Assembly (NCBI RefSeq): GCF_040807025.1
Contig: NC_090968.1
Coordinates: 6,251,906-6,315,905 of the forward strand
Length of the DNA stretch: 64,000 nt
Source: Struthio camelus
Lineage: Eukaryota; Chordata; Aves; Struthioniformes; Struthionidae
Direction of reading: 5' to 3'
Part shown: one piece after another, positions 24,748 to 39,185 of the stretch
How positions within the stretch are numbered: position 1 is the first letter of the stretch
Layout of the letters: each line of letters begins with the position of its first letter
Translations under genes and position numbers: made by a program
Notes under the pieces: generated by a model
Database searches by the model: none
What the model saw: the letters and a program-made list of their open reading frames with translations, nothing else
Told to the model about the DNA's origin: nothing

Positions 24748-27700
24748 AAATAAAGAAAATAGACCATTTCAAATATGAAAGAAGTATCAAATCTATCAGT
24801 GTTGTCAGATTTCCAGAGGTCTCTGCAGCAGCTTTCTGTGATTGGTGGGTTAGTGCCTGGCCAATTGCCTTCAGGGGTTTGTCTTGTTTCAAAATCAGGA
24901 GGGGGAAGAGGAAGTGCTAGAAGCTGGTATTCTTCATTGCAGAAATACCCTGCAACAGAGGGGCAAGACAGAATAGATTCATCATAACCTTGTTCTGTTC
25001 CTGCTCCGTGAGACTAACGTTGTTTTGCTGTCCCAAACTCTGTCTCACAGAATCATTCATCGATGTTGAAGACTTACTGTTGGAACATCAGGACACTACC
25101 TAGGAGGGGACATAATGAGCATTAGCAATGAATTCAAGTTATAAAATTTAGATTTGGCATCTAGTTAATAGGATTTGAATCCCATGGTTTGCAAGCCAGG
25201 CTGTTTCTGGATTGCATAAAAATTACTGTGTTCCTCACTTGCTTTCTACAGCTCACTTTTTTCTGTACCATACTTTCCTGGAAAAGTCGCTTGTGGAGCT
25301 GGTAGTAGCATTGCCAAGAAGTGGACCACGGGGGAACTAATTTTGGGAAACTTGTCTACAAGTTTGAGTGCTCTGACCTCTTGCTGACTGAGCCATAGGG
25401 ATTGGCAGGTCTAGGTGCAAAATAGCACCAACACATTCAGAGTCTGTTAATTTGAAGCGGTTTCCTATCTCCAGAAACAACAAAAAAAAAGTCAGTAGAA
25501 CACCAGAGTCTTATCCGGAAGTCCAGCACAGATCTAGTAGAAAAACAAGAGTGAAGAAGTTTGTTGTAAGTAGTTACCGTTTTCTGGTTCCAGTGGTCTC
25601 TCTTATGAGAAGCAGGGATTTCCTTTTTTCACTCATGCACAAGTAGTGTCAGTCAGGCTCTGCTGTTGCATTACAACCTAATTTAAACAAAATCACAGGA
25701 CCTCAATTCTGTGGGTCTCCCAAGGTCTTGCTTTCAGGCCCACAGTGTATTTGGCCTTGTCACTGAAGGCAGCTTTGCACATGTGCCTTCCCTCCATCAA
25801 TAGGTGGAGCTGCTACAAAGCAAATCAATAGAAACTCAATCAGACAAGACCTCAATGAGTGTCAGGCTCACTTTGCAATGTGCAAGTCTGAATGCTATCA
25901 GAACAAAACCTGAATATGTATCAAATTGAACTAGTACCCCTTATAAATTGCATCTGTATTCATCCTATAAAAATACGTATGGATGAGAAAGGTGAAACTA
26001 TTTCTCTAAAAAAACACCAATTCATAAAGTTCTGATGAATTTATATAATATACCTGCTGCTGTGCTTTAGTTCATTGTGAATATCCTTTTTATCAGCTGC
26101 CAAAGCCTTTGATTCTTCTTTCATGATTTTTTGGAGATAATTGTGCATTTTAGAGGAACTATCGATGCTTTAAACCTTTCATTTGACCAGAAAGCTGTAT
26201 TTTCTCACAACTTTCAGTTTAAAATTTATTTAGAGCCTGAAGGCATTACTCTTACTACACTTTTCCTACTAATTTAACTGCCATTAGTAGTCTGTATAGT
26301 TCACATAATTTTAGGAGGAGGTGCTCTGTTCCCAGAAAAGGGATTTTATGTCTTTGCCTTAGGATAGGCAGAGATAAGATATGCTGTCACTCCACAAGCA
26401 TAGGGAACTACTGTTCTCCAGCTGAGCTGTGTTACAGGCCTTGTGCTTTCCACCTATTGCAGGAGTTAAGAACAGCCAGCTGTGTGCTTTAAGCCACCTG
26501 GTGGTTTTAAACTAATATGTTCTTTTAGCAAAGCATGGACACAGGAGCTAATGCAGCTCAGCTGACAAATAGTAACTAATGAAGCCAGAGCACTTTCAGT
26601 TGTTTGTGATCATCTGTACAGACCCTGGATAACACTACTTCCAAGGTCGTTTAAGTTCTTTGTATGGGTTCCCCAGCTGAGGAGGACTAGCTTATAGAAT
26701 GGAAGGAAGAGCTATTCCTGCCTTTCTTGTAGTAACAGAGTAGTTGAAGATCAGGATGATAGCTAGGCTGTACTCTTAGTTTTTTCCATGATTCAGTACT
26801 TGTCTACCAGAAGCTGTCAAGTAAGATTTGTAGAAGCTGAGTATGACTTTTGGTTTGCTCTGCTTCATTAGCTCTACGCTTGTTAGGAAGAACAGAAATA
26901 TGGCACATGCATGCAGTGGCATTACTTATCTGAAAAATAAAAGGCTGCTTTTGGTGCCTGTAACACCAAGAAACCTGAGAGAATCCAAAGATGTGACACA
27001 GCTCTCCGCCTAATCTGGAATTGCTGAATGTTTGTTCTGGCTGCATAAAGACCAGTATCCACCTCAAGGGGGCTGACGTTATTTGGCTGTGTCAGAGAAC
27101 CAAAAGAACGTGAAGTCAAGGTAAAGAAACTGCTATGTGGCAATTGCCTCCCCCTGCTTTTATTTCACAGGATATTATTAAACCTTAAAGGTAAGAGAGA
27201 GATGTTATGACTCTTTCTTCCTTGTGTCATTGAGGAATCAGTCCTAAAAATTAATGGCTATATTTAGAAAAGCATATCTAGTCACTCTGCTTTTTAATGA
27301 AATATGTGAAAATGTGCCCAAGAAACTATCTTAATCTCCCAGGAATTAATTTATGTTATAGTTGGTATTTTTCCTGATAAGAAATTGCGGGAAAGAAGCA
27401 AAACTTCCGTACCACAACAGGAGTCAGCCACTCCTCCTCTCCTCCCACCACCCCTTTTTCTCTCTTCCCTAGCCTTCAGTGCAGAGCAGCAACTGCATGC
27501 TGCAGGTGTGACCCCAGGGAGATGAGGGGTTTCACTGGAGCATGATATTTCATTCTATCCTCTCAGTGATCTAATGGAATTTGCTTTAAAAACATTCCTT
27601 TGTTCTTGCAGATAATCATGGGCTGGCCCAGATAGCATCACAAATTTGGTCTTTTCTGATAATAGAATCTTATCAGGGCTTCAGCAGCATATAGCATTTT

Positions 27701-30693
27701 ACAGGATATGGCTTTAATTAAAACGACAATATGGAACAGCTGAGGTTAGATTCTCTAGTCTGGTATCTCTGTAACATCAGGCTGGAAAAGGATGAGGTAA
27801 TAAATGTCTTTCATTTGGTATGAGAGAGAAGGTAGAGAACTATTTTGCTGATATATTAATCATCTGTTCACTGGAGTTAATGCATTTGAAAGTTCTAAGG
27901 TAAGCTCTCTCTGAAGGCATACAGTAACCAGAGACTCTTTTCTGATGGGTCCCCAAATGTACTAAAACTGAAATAGCAGGGGTTATACCTTGCTTTTCAG
28001 GCATTAGTCTCAGGAATCTGTGGATGGGAACCTCAGGTCTTGTGACATGGGATACAAGATTACTGGAGTTCCCCCCAAATCTATGGCTATTTCTTAGTGG
28101 GGGAACAGTATCTTCTGTGTTTGGGCTACATAGTAGGGGATTTGGTTCTGACCTCTGTATGCTATCACAAAAGAAAGAGTAATGTTATAAGCAGCAGTCT
28201 TACGGTGCTGGGCTGATTTAGAGAATACAAGGAGTATCTTCGACTCAATTTCACAGCTTTGAAATTCAGAATTTATGAAAGACTACTGTTGTCTGGCTCT
28301 GAAAGGCAATTATTTTGGGGGGTAAGCATATTTTATCTGCTATATACAGTGCATGCTACCCAAGGGCACTTATAATTTGAAGCTGGTTCTTCGATGTCTT
28401 ACCACCAGGTTTATGGTTTGAATGCATTGAGCATTCAGGTAGATGAGAATCTTCTGGCAGCTCTCTGAACATGCTCTTCTGTGCTCCATGCAGAGTTGAA
28501 CCTCCAGCTTCTTTAAAGTTCACCTATCAGAATTCACAAATCAATACCAACCCACAGTCAGGGAAAGGTTTCTCATCTTTTGCGCTACCTAATGCTTGCT
28601 ACTAGAGAAAGCAGGGCAGAATAGTGAGTCATGCCTTATCTGTAGCAAAAGTCTGGCTAATCAAAGAATCTGCAGTATGCAGAGCCTCACCTCTTCCCAT
28701 CTGCCACCTCAAGAACTCTCAGCAGTCGCTATTCTTACTCACCAATTCAATTTCAAATTAACAGCAGCCTGTTCTCCCTCACCCCCTCTGTCAAAGATCA
28801 TTAGGAAGCCATGTTTTACTGGTAGTTGCAGAACTTAACGGAGGTTATGGTGATTTTAACGGCTGAAGAAAGAAGAGAATATTTTTGAATAAAAATTCCC
28901 CTTTAGAATAGATTTGTTCATCATGACCACAGTGTTTTGTGGCAGTGCAATATTCTTGAAAAAGCTTTAATTGCTCAGATTTTTCCTGCAGAGAGAATTC
29001 AGAGCAGTGTGATCTGGACAGTCAGCTAAACTGTGAAGACCTGCAGTCAGGTCTCCACTTTTCCTGATTCAGTGCAGTGAAGTTTCCTACAATGTAAGCG
29101 TTAATCAGGTATTAGGGCATATGGCCAGTGTCTCTCTTATTCTCTGGTTAACTGCACTGTTAGTTATATGAAGATAAATGAGCCTGAATGGAAGAGTCTG
29201 GAATTTACAGACTCTACAGTCCAGTTGTCAGGACATGGAACCAAAAAACCAGAAAGTCAGGACAATGAGTTTCAATCTCTTCTATTGTAGGTGAGTGCCT
29301 TAAGTGCCTTGTTTCCCTGCTCCCATCCCCTGGCAAATCTTTCCCCAACAGCATTCAAATAAGCACAATCTGTTGAATGTCTTTCCCCCCACCCCCCACC
29401 TTTAGGCAAGAAATACCCTATTGGAAAGATGGCTCTAGCAGTAGATCCAAACTCTGCTTTGCCTTGATAATGAGCAAGGAGCCAGAGAAGCTCTAGAAGT
29501 CAGTGCGCTTATGTAGGACTTGATGTTTAACCTCATTTTCCAAGTTGCTAATCTGGTGCAGCCATTTCTTACTTTGACATCTGGAAGTCTTCCATCTATG
29601 AAAGTGCAACTCTGACACAGCAACACATCAAAGCAGGCATCTACCTTTAAGCAAGTCAACATGCTAGAAGTTTTCAAGTACTAAGCACCTTCTGAAATGA
29701 GATTTTGTTAACTCCACAACACAATTAAGGCTAGCTATGTGATGCTCTACGTAACAAGAGATGACAATGGATAAAAAGGAAACGCAAACCAGCTGCCTTA
29801 AGGGAAAATTATTTTTAAAAGAAAATTACCTTTACTCAGCAAGACTAAAGTTAATATTTCTGAATTATTGAATTCCCTGTTAAAGACTTCTTAAGAAAAA
29901 AAAATTATTTTTCTTAATCTCTTATGTTTTTCTTGCATTGTTTTACTCCTTCGTATATATTTGGTAGCTTTAAAAAGCTAAATGAAAGTATTTGTTTTAT
30001 ATTCTGTACCTATTGACTTTGAAATCAGGAAAAAAAAGAGTATATTTTTTATCAGTAAATTTATCGTTTTCGTTCCATTGCGGGAGGTCATGTTACAAAT
30101 GTCTGATGAGATGTTCTGCTCTGAGGATATGATGTAATGCAGAATAATTTGATTGCCATTTAAAAAAAGCTTTTTTTTGTATTCGTGTAACTTGCAGGGC
30201 AGATTTTACTTACACAACACTGAGAGAAATGATTTTGTGTATTTCTCTACAAAGCTGTGTGTGTGCATGTAACTGGCTGTGAAATACAGACTTCTGATTT
30301 GAAAACATCTTTGCTCTGATCCCTAGAGCACGGATAATACTATATACTTGAGCACTGCAGACTTTTTTTGTTACTATAAGAACTCTGTTGTCAGTCACAG
30401 CTTTGCTTCTAATCAAAGAGTAATTTCCTAGTACTATTAGTCTACAGAATCACTTTCACAGTTAAAAATATAGTATCTGGCTTATAAGTGTAACGTGTCT
30501 TTTTATCTTAGTTCATTACAACTACCCTTAAAATAACCAATAATTGCCATCCTTTAACCGTTAGCTCTGTCTTGAAGACAGCGATTATTTAGTACTACTT
30601 TATCGCAAGTGTTGGGGAAACACAAATTCTGTGTTTAAAGCAATTTAATTTGTTTTTCCTCATATGAAATTTGTCTCTTCCTCACAAATACAG

Positions 30694-30801
30694 CATGATC
30701 AAGGAGTTGACTACTTGAGCTACTTGTGTGAGGAGACATGAAGACTCAAAAAGAAAGCATGAAGTACCCTGGCTGGACATTGACAAAGGGAAAAACTCAT
30801 A
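30694..30801 (+). other. Candidate exon of 108 nt with an initiating ATG, unassigned
   Basis: A pyrimidine-rich stretch (TTTGTCTCTTCCTCACAAAT) and CAG at 30691-30693 precede the block, which ends at GTAAGT (30802). All three frames have a stop in the first half, so it cannot be a purely internal coding exon. ATG 30738 does open a frame of 21 codons plus one base to the donor (begins MKTQKESMKYPGW), so a leader exon with a translation start, or a non-coding exon, is conceivable. No partner exon was found. Confidence 0.15.
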
Positions 30802-31790
30802 GTAAGTGCTATATTTTTCAAAATTCTGTACTTTAGTACAAACTCTTTTTTATTTTGTCCCTTTTTATTTGCAATGAAAAATCATATGTGAATTGATATA
30901 ATCCAATTATACCATTCTCTGTACTTGTTATGTAACAGTCATACCTAGATGGAGCTTTGCTTTGTAGAAATTCAGTGAAGTGAGATGGTGCCTGATTGAA
31001 ATGCATCGTGCTTTAAATACTTAATATAGCCTCAAAAATGAGAGGGAAGGCGTAATCCAGAGGAGTGAATTGAGCTGCCCAGAAGTCTTTATTCAGGTTA
31101 GTCATTTTCTGCAGCCAGAACTAGTGTCCTGTCTTCTCCATCTTTATTCTCAGCTCTTTCAGGCTGGCCATACTTTCATAGCAAACCAAAAATGCATATC
31201 CTTCCTTCATTAACTTCTCTCTGTCTTGAGAGAATACTTGACCTTGAAGTATTCTTAAAAATGCTATGGGAGCTGGAGGTGTCCCTCTTCCCCCACGGTT
31301 GCAATGCAGTTTTCAGTGTCATATAATTGTTGTGACCTGTTTGGGAGTTGTAATCTGCTTCTTAAAAGAACGCTGTTCTAGACTCAGCTGCCTGCTGTAA
31401 AAGTGAAAGTGGAATTGCATGTGATTAAATGCAATCACTTCCTTCAAATTTTTTTAAGGACAAATGCCTGAACTATGGGGAAAAAGAAAAGGGTCCAAAT
31501 CCTACTGAAGATGCATTTTATGTAATGCTTAGCTCTTGTGCAGAGGTGAATTGGACCCAAATAAAACATAAAGTGTGTGCTTTAAACACCACAGCTATAT
31601 TGTAAGCAAAATACTTCCTCCTTTGTCTGTCTGCCAACATTTGACTATGGGAATGCATTTTCGTTACTAAAGCGAATATGGTCATAAATCCTTAAGAAAC
31701 CCTTAAGATTAGAGGAAGTTGTTCTCTTTTGGTTAAGTTTCCCAGTAAAACATCAGTACACGAAAAGCCTGCATTCCACTTTGCTGCTTG

Positions 31791-31814
31791 TTTTTTTTTT
31801 TTTTTTTTCCCCCC
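31791..31814. repeat. T18-C6 pyrimidine tract
   Basis: Eighteen T (31791-31808) followed by six C. It looks like a strong polypyrimidine tract and is followed by CAGAG, but no credible exon follows; more likely a simple homopolymer tract. Confidence 0.85.
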
Positions 31815-34768
31815 AGAGCTCAGTAAGTTTTCCCTATAACCAGAGAAAATTCTACTTCATCTTTCATAGAAGGCCACATTCACTGAGCTACTGACTTCAT
31901 GGTCTCTTGTGTGATTACTTATGACAGAGTTCATTGTATTTTGTTTGAGAACATAATTAGTCTTTAGTACATGACAGTGGAGTGGCTAGTCCACATTACA
32001 GTGCTTACTGCTTCCCTCTGCTGTGTGGAGCTAGAATTGCTCAACCCTCTTCCATAAACAGTCTTTCAGAGAAACACTAACATTCGGAGGCAGATGGTGC
32101 AAAAGGATTTGAGGGTGTACCTACTACATAGCACCGCAATGTAGTTTGAAGAAGCAATATGTTAGTCAAAGCAGGGTGCTGCACCATATACTGAACTACC
32201 TTGGCTATCTCTCCAAAGCACTTCATTGTGTTCGTTTGGCATATCTTTGGTTCCACCTCAACTGGATGCTCCTCAGGAAAGATCCTGTTTATCCTGTTTA
32301 TGTCAGCTGAGGCTCTCACTTGGTTGAGGCAATGTTTTATGTTGCTCGGAGTTCTTGTCAGTGAATTGTTGATGTAGCCTGCTTTCTGGTGAATAGTCCC
32401 TTAGGTCTGGCCACCACAGGAGCAGATTCTGCTGGTCCTCGCTATTGCTTGGGAGCATCTGTGCATGTATTAAATGTAAGAACTGCTCTTAGCACACCTG
32501 AGGCCCCATCTGTGTTTCAGTTTGCTAAGTGGCACTGCAGTATTCCTGACTTTTGGCTGGTGGGGGTGGGCACTAGATTTTGGTAACGCTTTCAGAATAA
32601 GTTACTTATTTCTATGCAACCAACTCCTTTTATTGTTTTTCCCTGTAATGTGTATGTCAAATTTCAGAAAAACATTTATGTGGCTTGTTTTTGACAGGTG
32701 GAATAGGTTAATTCATTTAAAAAGAAAGCAATGTTTTTTTTGATGGTAAAGGGATTATCCAAATGCTGAGCAGACTGGTCTCAGTTCCTACCTATAGGTT
32801 GGTTCTCTGATGCTGTAAAATGCTCATTAAACATTGTATTTTTTATACTTGCATTGCATAATAACTTAATGTTCTCCACTTGTCCACACCTACTGAAAAC
32901 AACAGAAAGTTCATTTCAGTAAGCAGCCTCCAAACGCTGCTGGCTGCTATGGGATATACAGTGGGATTCATCCTCACTTTACTAGATTTGGGCAATTGAG
33001 CTGAAGTGGACCTAAGACAAATTAGACTGTGAAGTCATGTGATAGGTTTGCTAGCTTTAGCATCAGAGTGCTGTCATTCTTAACAGTATTGATAGCATTG
33101 TACACCGGAGATGAGAAATATTGGATTCAGTTGAAAATATCTGAACGCTATTGCTGCAGCCCACTAAAACAATTGATGTAATTTTCTTTTTTTCTGTACA
33201 TATACAGAACACTTCTCTTAAACTGATTGAGGATGTTATCTCAATTTCTGAGAGATTTTCTGATCAAATGGTATGCTGAAGATGTTGCGGAGTAGGGAGA
33301 AAAAGATGTTTATGTCTACCTTAAGACTTTAAGAGGGGCTGTTACCATCATAATTTTTTTTAACAGCCTCCTAACACATGAAAAATACAAAGTTAATATT
33401 GTTCCTTTGTTGTTGGGTTTTTTAAACAATTTTGTAACAGTTATGTCTCTGAGAACCTAAACAGGGTGCAAATCTAGAGAGACTCATCTGCCTAGAGTTG
33501 CAAAACTTAGAAAAATGCTGCAGAATTTACTGTCACCGCTACCAGGGCATGAATATTATGTGCATGATAGGGCAGTATACACTTACTGGATATCAATAAT
33601 AAACAAGAAAAATTTACAGCAATAAATTAAATTTACAGGAATAAACCCCTGTAAAACTTAATAGGAGCAAAACCTGTAGAGCTACTTGAATAAAACATTT
33701 TAGTGCAGAGGAACTTAAAGGTTTAACAAAGTATAGTAAATCTTGTATGCCAGATCTAAAATTCTCTATCAGACACATCTGGCTCCATGGACTGTTTCTT
33801 AGGAGTGTCTGTTTAAAAAAAAAAAAAAAAAAAACCTATGGAAAATGAACTTATTATAGGTTTAAACTTCCTGTACAGGGGTCTGCAGCTCAAGGAAACA
33901 TTTTTAGGGCGTCACAAATTGGAAAAGGTGGATGGAAAATCACTGTTGTACAAGTTTTGAATTTTAGCTGCATGTACCCTTATAGTAAATCAACTTACTC
34001 TTCATTACAATAGATGGCATTAGTGCATTACTTGTCTGCAAGGCACTGCAGTAAAGTGTTTTCTTATCCTTTCTACACCATTGATAGAGAGATGCATTGA
34101 TAGAGAGATAGATTTCCTGTGTGGAAAAGAGAGGAAGCTAGATCAGCCTGCAAGGTGAGAGCAATGACATTTATAGTTGGGTTTGAAGTGGACTGTTGCT
34201 GGCAGTCTTTAAACTGAAGTTGTATATTCAGCAGCAGCATTGCTTAAGTAGGATTATACAGCCAAGACCTCTCATTCCCAGCCATGCACCACTCCTGGCA
34301 CTGTGCTTGTGTTTGGTATAGTGTGAACCACATCAAGGAATTAATCCAACTTGAAAACACCATTCTTAATGATCTTATTTTATCTAGGCCCGTTTCCCCA
34401 TCTACTGCCTAACATGGCTGTTACAATACTTGTATTGGCTACTGGCATAGCTTTTAGGGGGTGTGAGAAGCTGGGACAGAGGCGGGGGGAGGGTCAAGAC
34501 TTGCTTGCATTCAACTGGTCAGTGTCAAACTTCACCGTTAGTATAAATGATTGAAAGTGAACTTCTTTTATTGCAGAGTTTCTTGTTCTGCTGTGCATTT
34601 AAAGACTGATGGAAAAAGTATGAACATATGAGAATGCACTGAAATTGAACTATAGAAATAAGTGACTGCACAGTGTGTATCTATAAACAGAGGGTATGCT
34701 TTTTTTTTAATGGGAGAAGCTATAGTTCAGGGAATTGGTTGCAATACTTGTACAGCTTTTCTCCCTCC

Positions 34769-34794
34769 CTCCCTCCTTCCTTCCACAATTGCAT
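34769..34794. repeat. (CTCC/CTTC)n pyrimidine microsatellite
   Basis: CTCCCTCCCTCCCTCCTTCC followed by TTCC; a simple pyrimidine tetranucleotide repeat, C-rich on plus and therefore G-rich on minus. Confidence 0.85.
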
Positions 34795-37700
34795 CATTTG
34801 TTCAGCTGTAATTAAGTTCCTTAAAGTCTTCTGTCAGTGTTCCAACAGCATCTCATGCCTGCCATAGAACTCTTGTACATCTTGTGGTGGAATAATGCAG
34901 ATCCTTTGTGCTCTTCATGTTACAGCTGTCTGAGAGATAGACTTGATTCTTTTTTCAATCAGCACATTTGAAGTTTTTGAGTCTCCTTAGTACAAAATCT
35001 TCAAGCAATTGGAGAAGTGAGTGATGACCAGTATCTGCCACCCTTCTGGACAAGTGGTGTACGCATTTGAATAACTTGATTTTCTGTCTCTCTATATGGC
35101 AAGAATTATGTATCATGGTAGATTGTGGTTAGCTCTATGGCAGAACATGCCACAGGGCAATCGTTTCTCTGCTACGGTCACCTCTGTCTATGAATGATGA
35201 TCAGGTTTTGTACGTTCTTGCGTAGTCCCCAGACTGGTGCACAGGCGGACAAGCCTGCCTTTCTGCAGCCTGCAAAATGTAGCCCAGGGTCACGTGCTTA
35301 GCAGCAGAAACAAGTGCAGTCCCCTCCTAACAGTGCAATACTTGGAGTGGCAAGACATCAGCAAGCACATTACATGTGTTTGGTGGGAGCTGACAAAAAT
35401 TGGGTTCTTTGCCTTTAATCACCAATGGGGAGAAGGAAGACTTTTCTAGCTGTGTGATACTTGACTGATGCATGTTAATGGATACTTGCATCAAAATATA
35501 CCTCTATTCTTCTTTTGCCTTGTAGCTGAAATAATTTTTTTAACGTTTAAGGGACTATTCAACTGCTTGTTGTCCTTCATTCGCACCTGAGATGATCAAA
35601 CCGTTCAATTTCATGATTTGTCACTAATTATGAATGATTCAGAGCTGTCATTGCTAGGTGGATGCCCTCTGCTTTTGTGCTGGATATTAAGATGAAAATA
35701 ATATAGCAAAGAGTTCCCTTCCCCCCTTTTCCTCTTGTTACTGAGAAGTCGTCATTATGGCCATTTCAAAGGCACAGTTAGGTAACTTAATAACATGACA
35801 CTTGCATATTTCCAGTCCTGTCAAAATTATACTTCATTAGGATGAAAATAATCTCCCATTTCTCATAGCTCATTGTGAGGCTTCACTGCACTGGTTAGCA
35901 AAAAGGGGAGACAGGAACTGAATGTGCGATTAGTCCAATACATTGAGCAAATCAAAGCAGGGTGAAGTGTCCCTAATCAAGCCAAACATGTTTGCAATTT
36001 AAATGGCTGGTGCCTGCTTCAGCCTCTTTCCCCAAGCACTTCAGGCTTCACAGGAAGCGTGCGGCAACATCCAGACTAAAACTCCAATTGTCTCATTAAC
36101 CCTAGTTCAGAGCATTAGCCTCCTATCTTGTAGTTAGCTGATACTGTTTCTTTGCCAGGTTCCATATAAGAATTTTCTGAGCTTTCTTTTTTCTATAACT
36201 CTTCAAGTAAAATTCCTTTATATGTTTCCATTGTGTTATGACCCGTGATTCTATCCATCTGCATTTCTTGCCTAGTTGCTGAATGTTTCTCAGCCTTTGC
36301 TGGTTAATTGTCAAAGGAAGCTGTTAGTGGATTCTACTTTTCAGTGCTATGTAAGTTTGAATGAAAAAAGGTGGCAATAACTGCCCACTAGATAGATGAG
36401 AGGCATCTGAACTTACTCAGTAATAGCCTTAGCCTTCTGAGAACAACAATACCTCTGACTGAGACTGAAATAGCTAGACATGTCACTCACTTTTCTGTGC
36501 AGGCAGAACAGAAACAGACTTGTCTGGTATTTCTTGTCCCTTGCCCTCTAACTGTGCTCCTGCTCAGACAGTGGCATTACTGCCAGCTCTGAACAGCACT
36601 ATACTCGGTACAGCAATGTATACAATGCTTTAAAGAAGCTTTAAGGTAAAGTCCCTCACCCTCACTGCTTGAATGTATAACCTTTTTTCTTTTTTCTTAA
36701 CCACAAATTACAAATAGCGAAGCTACTGAATTGCTTGTCTAATGTCCTGCTGTATTTGATATTCTTTGTTTGCTCCCAAAGCACGCTAATTCACGCACAC
36801 CTCATACTTGCCTCGTCTGTTTTTTGACATGCACCTCCTAGTCCAAGTAAAAGTTCAGACAAGACTATCTGAGCAAAGATGGTAAATCTGGAATAGATAC
36901 TTGGCGAGTGACTTTAAAGGGTGGGAAGTACCGGTGATAGACTCTTTCCATTTGCAGTCTGAGCTCTTGGTACAGAGGTTTGAGCATGTTGAATAGCTGC
37001 CCTTTTCCTCTAATCCAGCAGCAGCCACAACAAAAATGCCTGGATGTGTGACAAGTGATTGTAGATGGGAGCTGAGTATTAATGTCTGTAGAGAAATCTA
37101 AAAGGGCATGGAAATAAAATAATAATTAATGCTGCAGTAGGAAGTCGTCTTTGCCCGATTGAGGGAAATTATGTAGGTAAAATTTCAAGTACAGCTGATT
37201 TCTCCAAATTACGAATCAAGGAGTGAATTAGGTATTAAGATTATGACACTTTGTAAATGCTTGAGTCTTATGATATTAAAAATCTATTGGTGAATTTCAA
37301 ATATTCATCACCCCCTTGGCAGGTTAATCCAGTTTTTGGAGGCAAAGTCAGCCACTTCGGCATTTCACTTACTATCAGATTAAGTTTGCTCAATGATGCT
37401 TTTTGATTGCGGAATGAGTAAAAACATAGGAAAATGTGAATAGTAGTATTGTTTCATCTTAGATAAAATTTATGCTATTTTTAAATTGATTCAACAAAAA
37501 ATGATGCCTTATGATAGCCCAAATAGTGACTTCACAGACAAGTGGGGTGGAATCTTTTATAAAAAAAAAAAAAAAAAGCCCATGATACTTCTTTAAAAGT
37601 GTGGTGTTTTTTTTTTCTTTCACTAAGGATGCTGAAGTTTCTTTGGAATAAGGGGGTTTACATCACAAGCAATGAGTTAACAGGGAAGAATAATGCAGAA

Positions 37701-38615
37701 GTCCTGAGATGCTCTCAGACAAGTCTTACTAAGCTTTAGAAAAGCAGATATGAGCTTTCTGACAGGGAATCAAAATAAGATATTCAGATATGTGTATATA
37801 TACAGTAAATGATTCAGCCTGTAGATGTCCTCATGCACAGTGTTGCAAATCCAGCATGAACAATAGAGCACAAAAATTACAAAGTTGGGACTCAAAATAC
37901 ATAGATGACCAGGTTTTAACCTGTGGACTCTAATTCCTAAAATAAGGAGGCTGTAAAATGGAAATAAGAAAGAAAGTTTCTTGGCAAAAGGCTTATAGTC
38001 ACATCTGTGACTGGCTGATTAATTGCCATATTTTAATACTACTATAGCAGATGATGTAACAACTCAGTCTGTTGTGATTGTTTCTAAATACAGTGTGGTT
38101 GGATGTAGTACTGTATGTTGCTACTAAGGACTTCTGTAGCACTTGGGGGATTGGGTCCCATTTTTTACATGACTTTTGAAATTCATATAAAGATACAGAC
38201 CCAATTCTAAAGGAAGCGCTATCTTGAAACCCTGATCCCTCCTCACAGAGGAGTGAGGGATGTTGCACAGCAGGAGAGAAACATGATAAAACTTTTTACC
38301 TGATATAGTTTATTTTCAGTATTTCTACATTGTAAATGAAGTGTCAGGCTCTCATCTTGCAGCTGCTCTCTCCTTGCTCACAATATCCCAGCCACCATGA
38401 GGTTGCCACTGGCAGAGATCTGCCTGCATGGCCTGCACAGTGAAAATAGTGGGATGTTACGTGATGGGTATTCCGTGCTTAGGCAGTGCTTTTGAGGCAG
38501 ATCTCATTACAGAGAGATGGAGAAATAGCTGGACAGAACTAGTATCTGGCTGTTTTTCAAATGCAAGCAGTAAGAGGGCTTGTTTATTGTTGGCTTAATA
38601 CTGAAAGCATCCTTT

Positions 38616-38641
38616 AAAAAAAAAAAAAAGGGGGGGGGGGG
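38616..38641. repeat. A14-G12 purine tract
   Basis: Fourteen A (38616-38629) run directly into twelve G (38630-38641), followed by AAGGGG. An uninterrupted purine strand of this kind can adopt triplex or quadruplex forms and is prone to length change and assembly error. Confidence 0.9.
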
Positions 38642-39185
38642 AAGGGGAATTTCTTTCTTTAACTGTCAGCTGATCCAAAGCACTTTCACTAACAATCCAG
38701 CTCCATATTGTGTTGGGAGAGCTCTATAGAACTGCAGACAGACAGCTATAGGTGATCATTTCAGAGCAAAGGAAAAAGATCAGGCTGAATTTTGGTAATG
38801 TGAATGCTACACTCATCTGCAATCTCTGTATGGTCTGATGCACAAGAATGGCTTTGCTGCTCTGACCCCTAATGGTTCATCTGTTCTATAACTTGTCCCT
38901 GATAGGAGTAGATGTTGTATTTTCCCTAAGCATACTTCTCATGCTCTCATCGTTCAGCTATTGATGTATAGGTTCTTCCTGAGTTGGAGGTCCCCTATAC
39001 AATATATTGATGTTATTATTCACTGATTTGCTTATTGCCCATGAATTTGGCTAGTTTCTTTTGAGCCTAACTTTTGCGTCCTCTGGGATCACTGTATAAG
39101 ACAGTCACGGAATCACAGAATCGTTTAGGTTGGAAGGGACCTCTGGAGATCATCTAGTCCAACCTCCCTGCTCAAGCGGGGACCT

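Larger units (their letters stand above)
22612..39104. other. Intergenic stretch without a supported gene
   Basis: Holds the hairpin at 24,018, the weak exon candidate at 30,694 and homopolymer tracts (A19-type at about 33,813; A17 at 37,561). A weak MIR-like trace near 22,835-22,870 was seen. Two non-repetitive blocks, 35,530-36,120 and 37,085-37,420, have a conserved-element look with TAATTA cores. No frame exceeds 89 codons. Confidence 0.6.
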
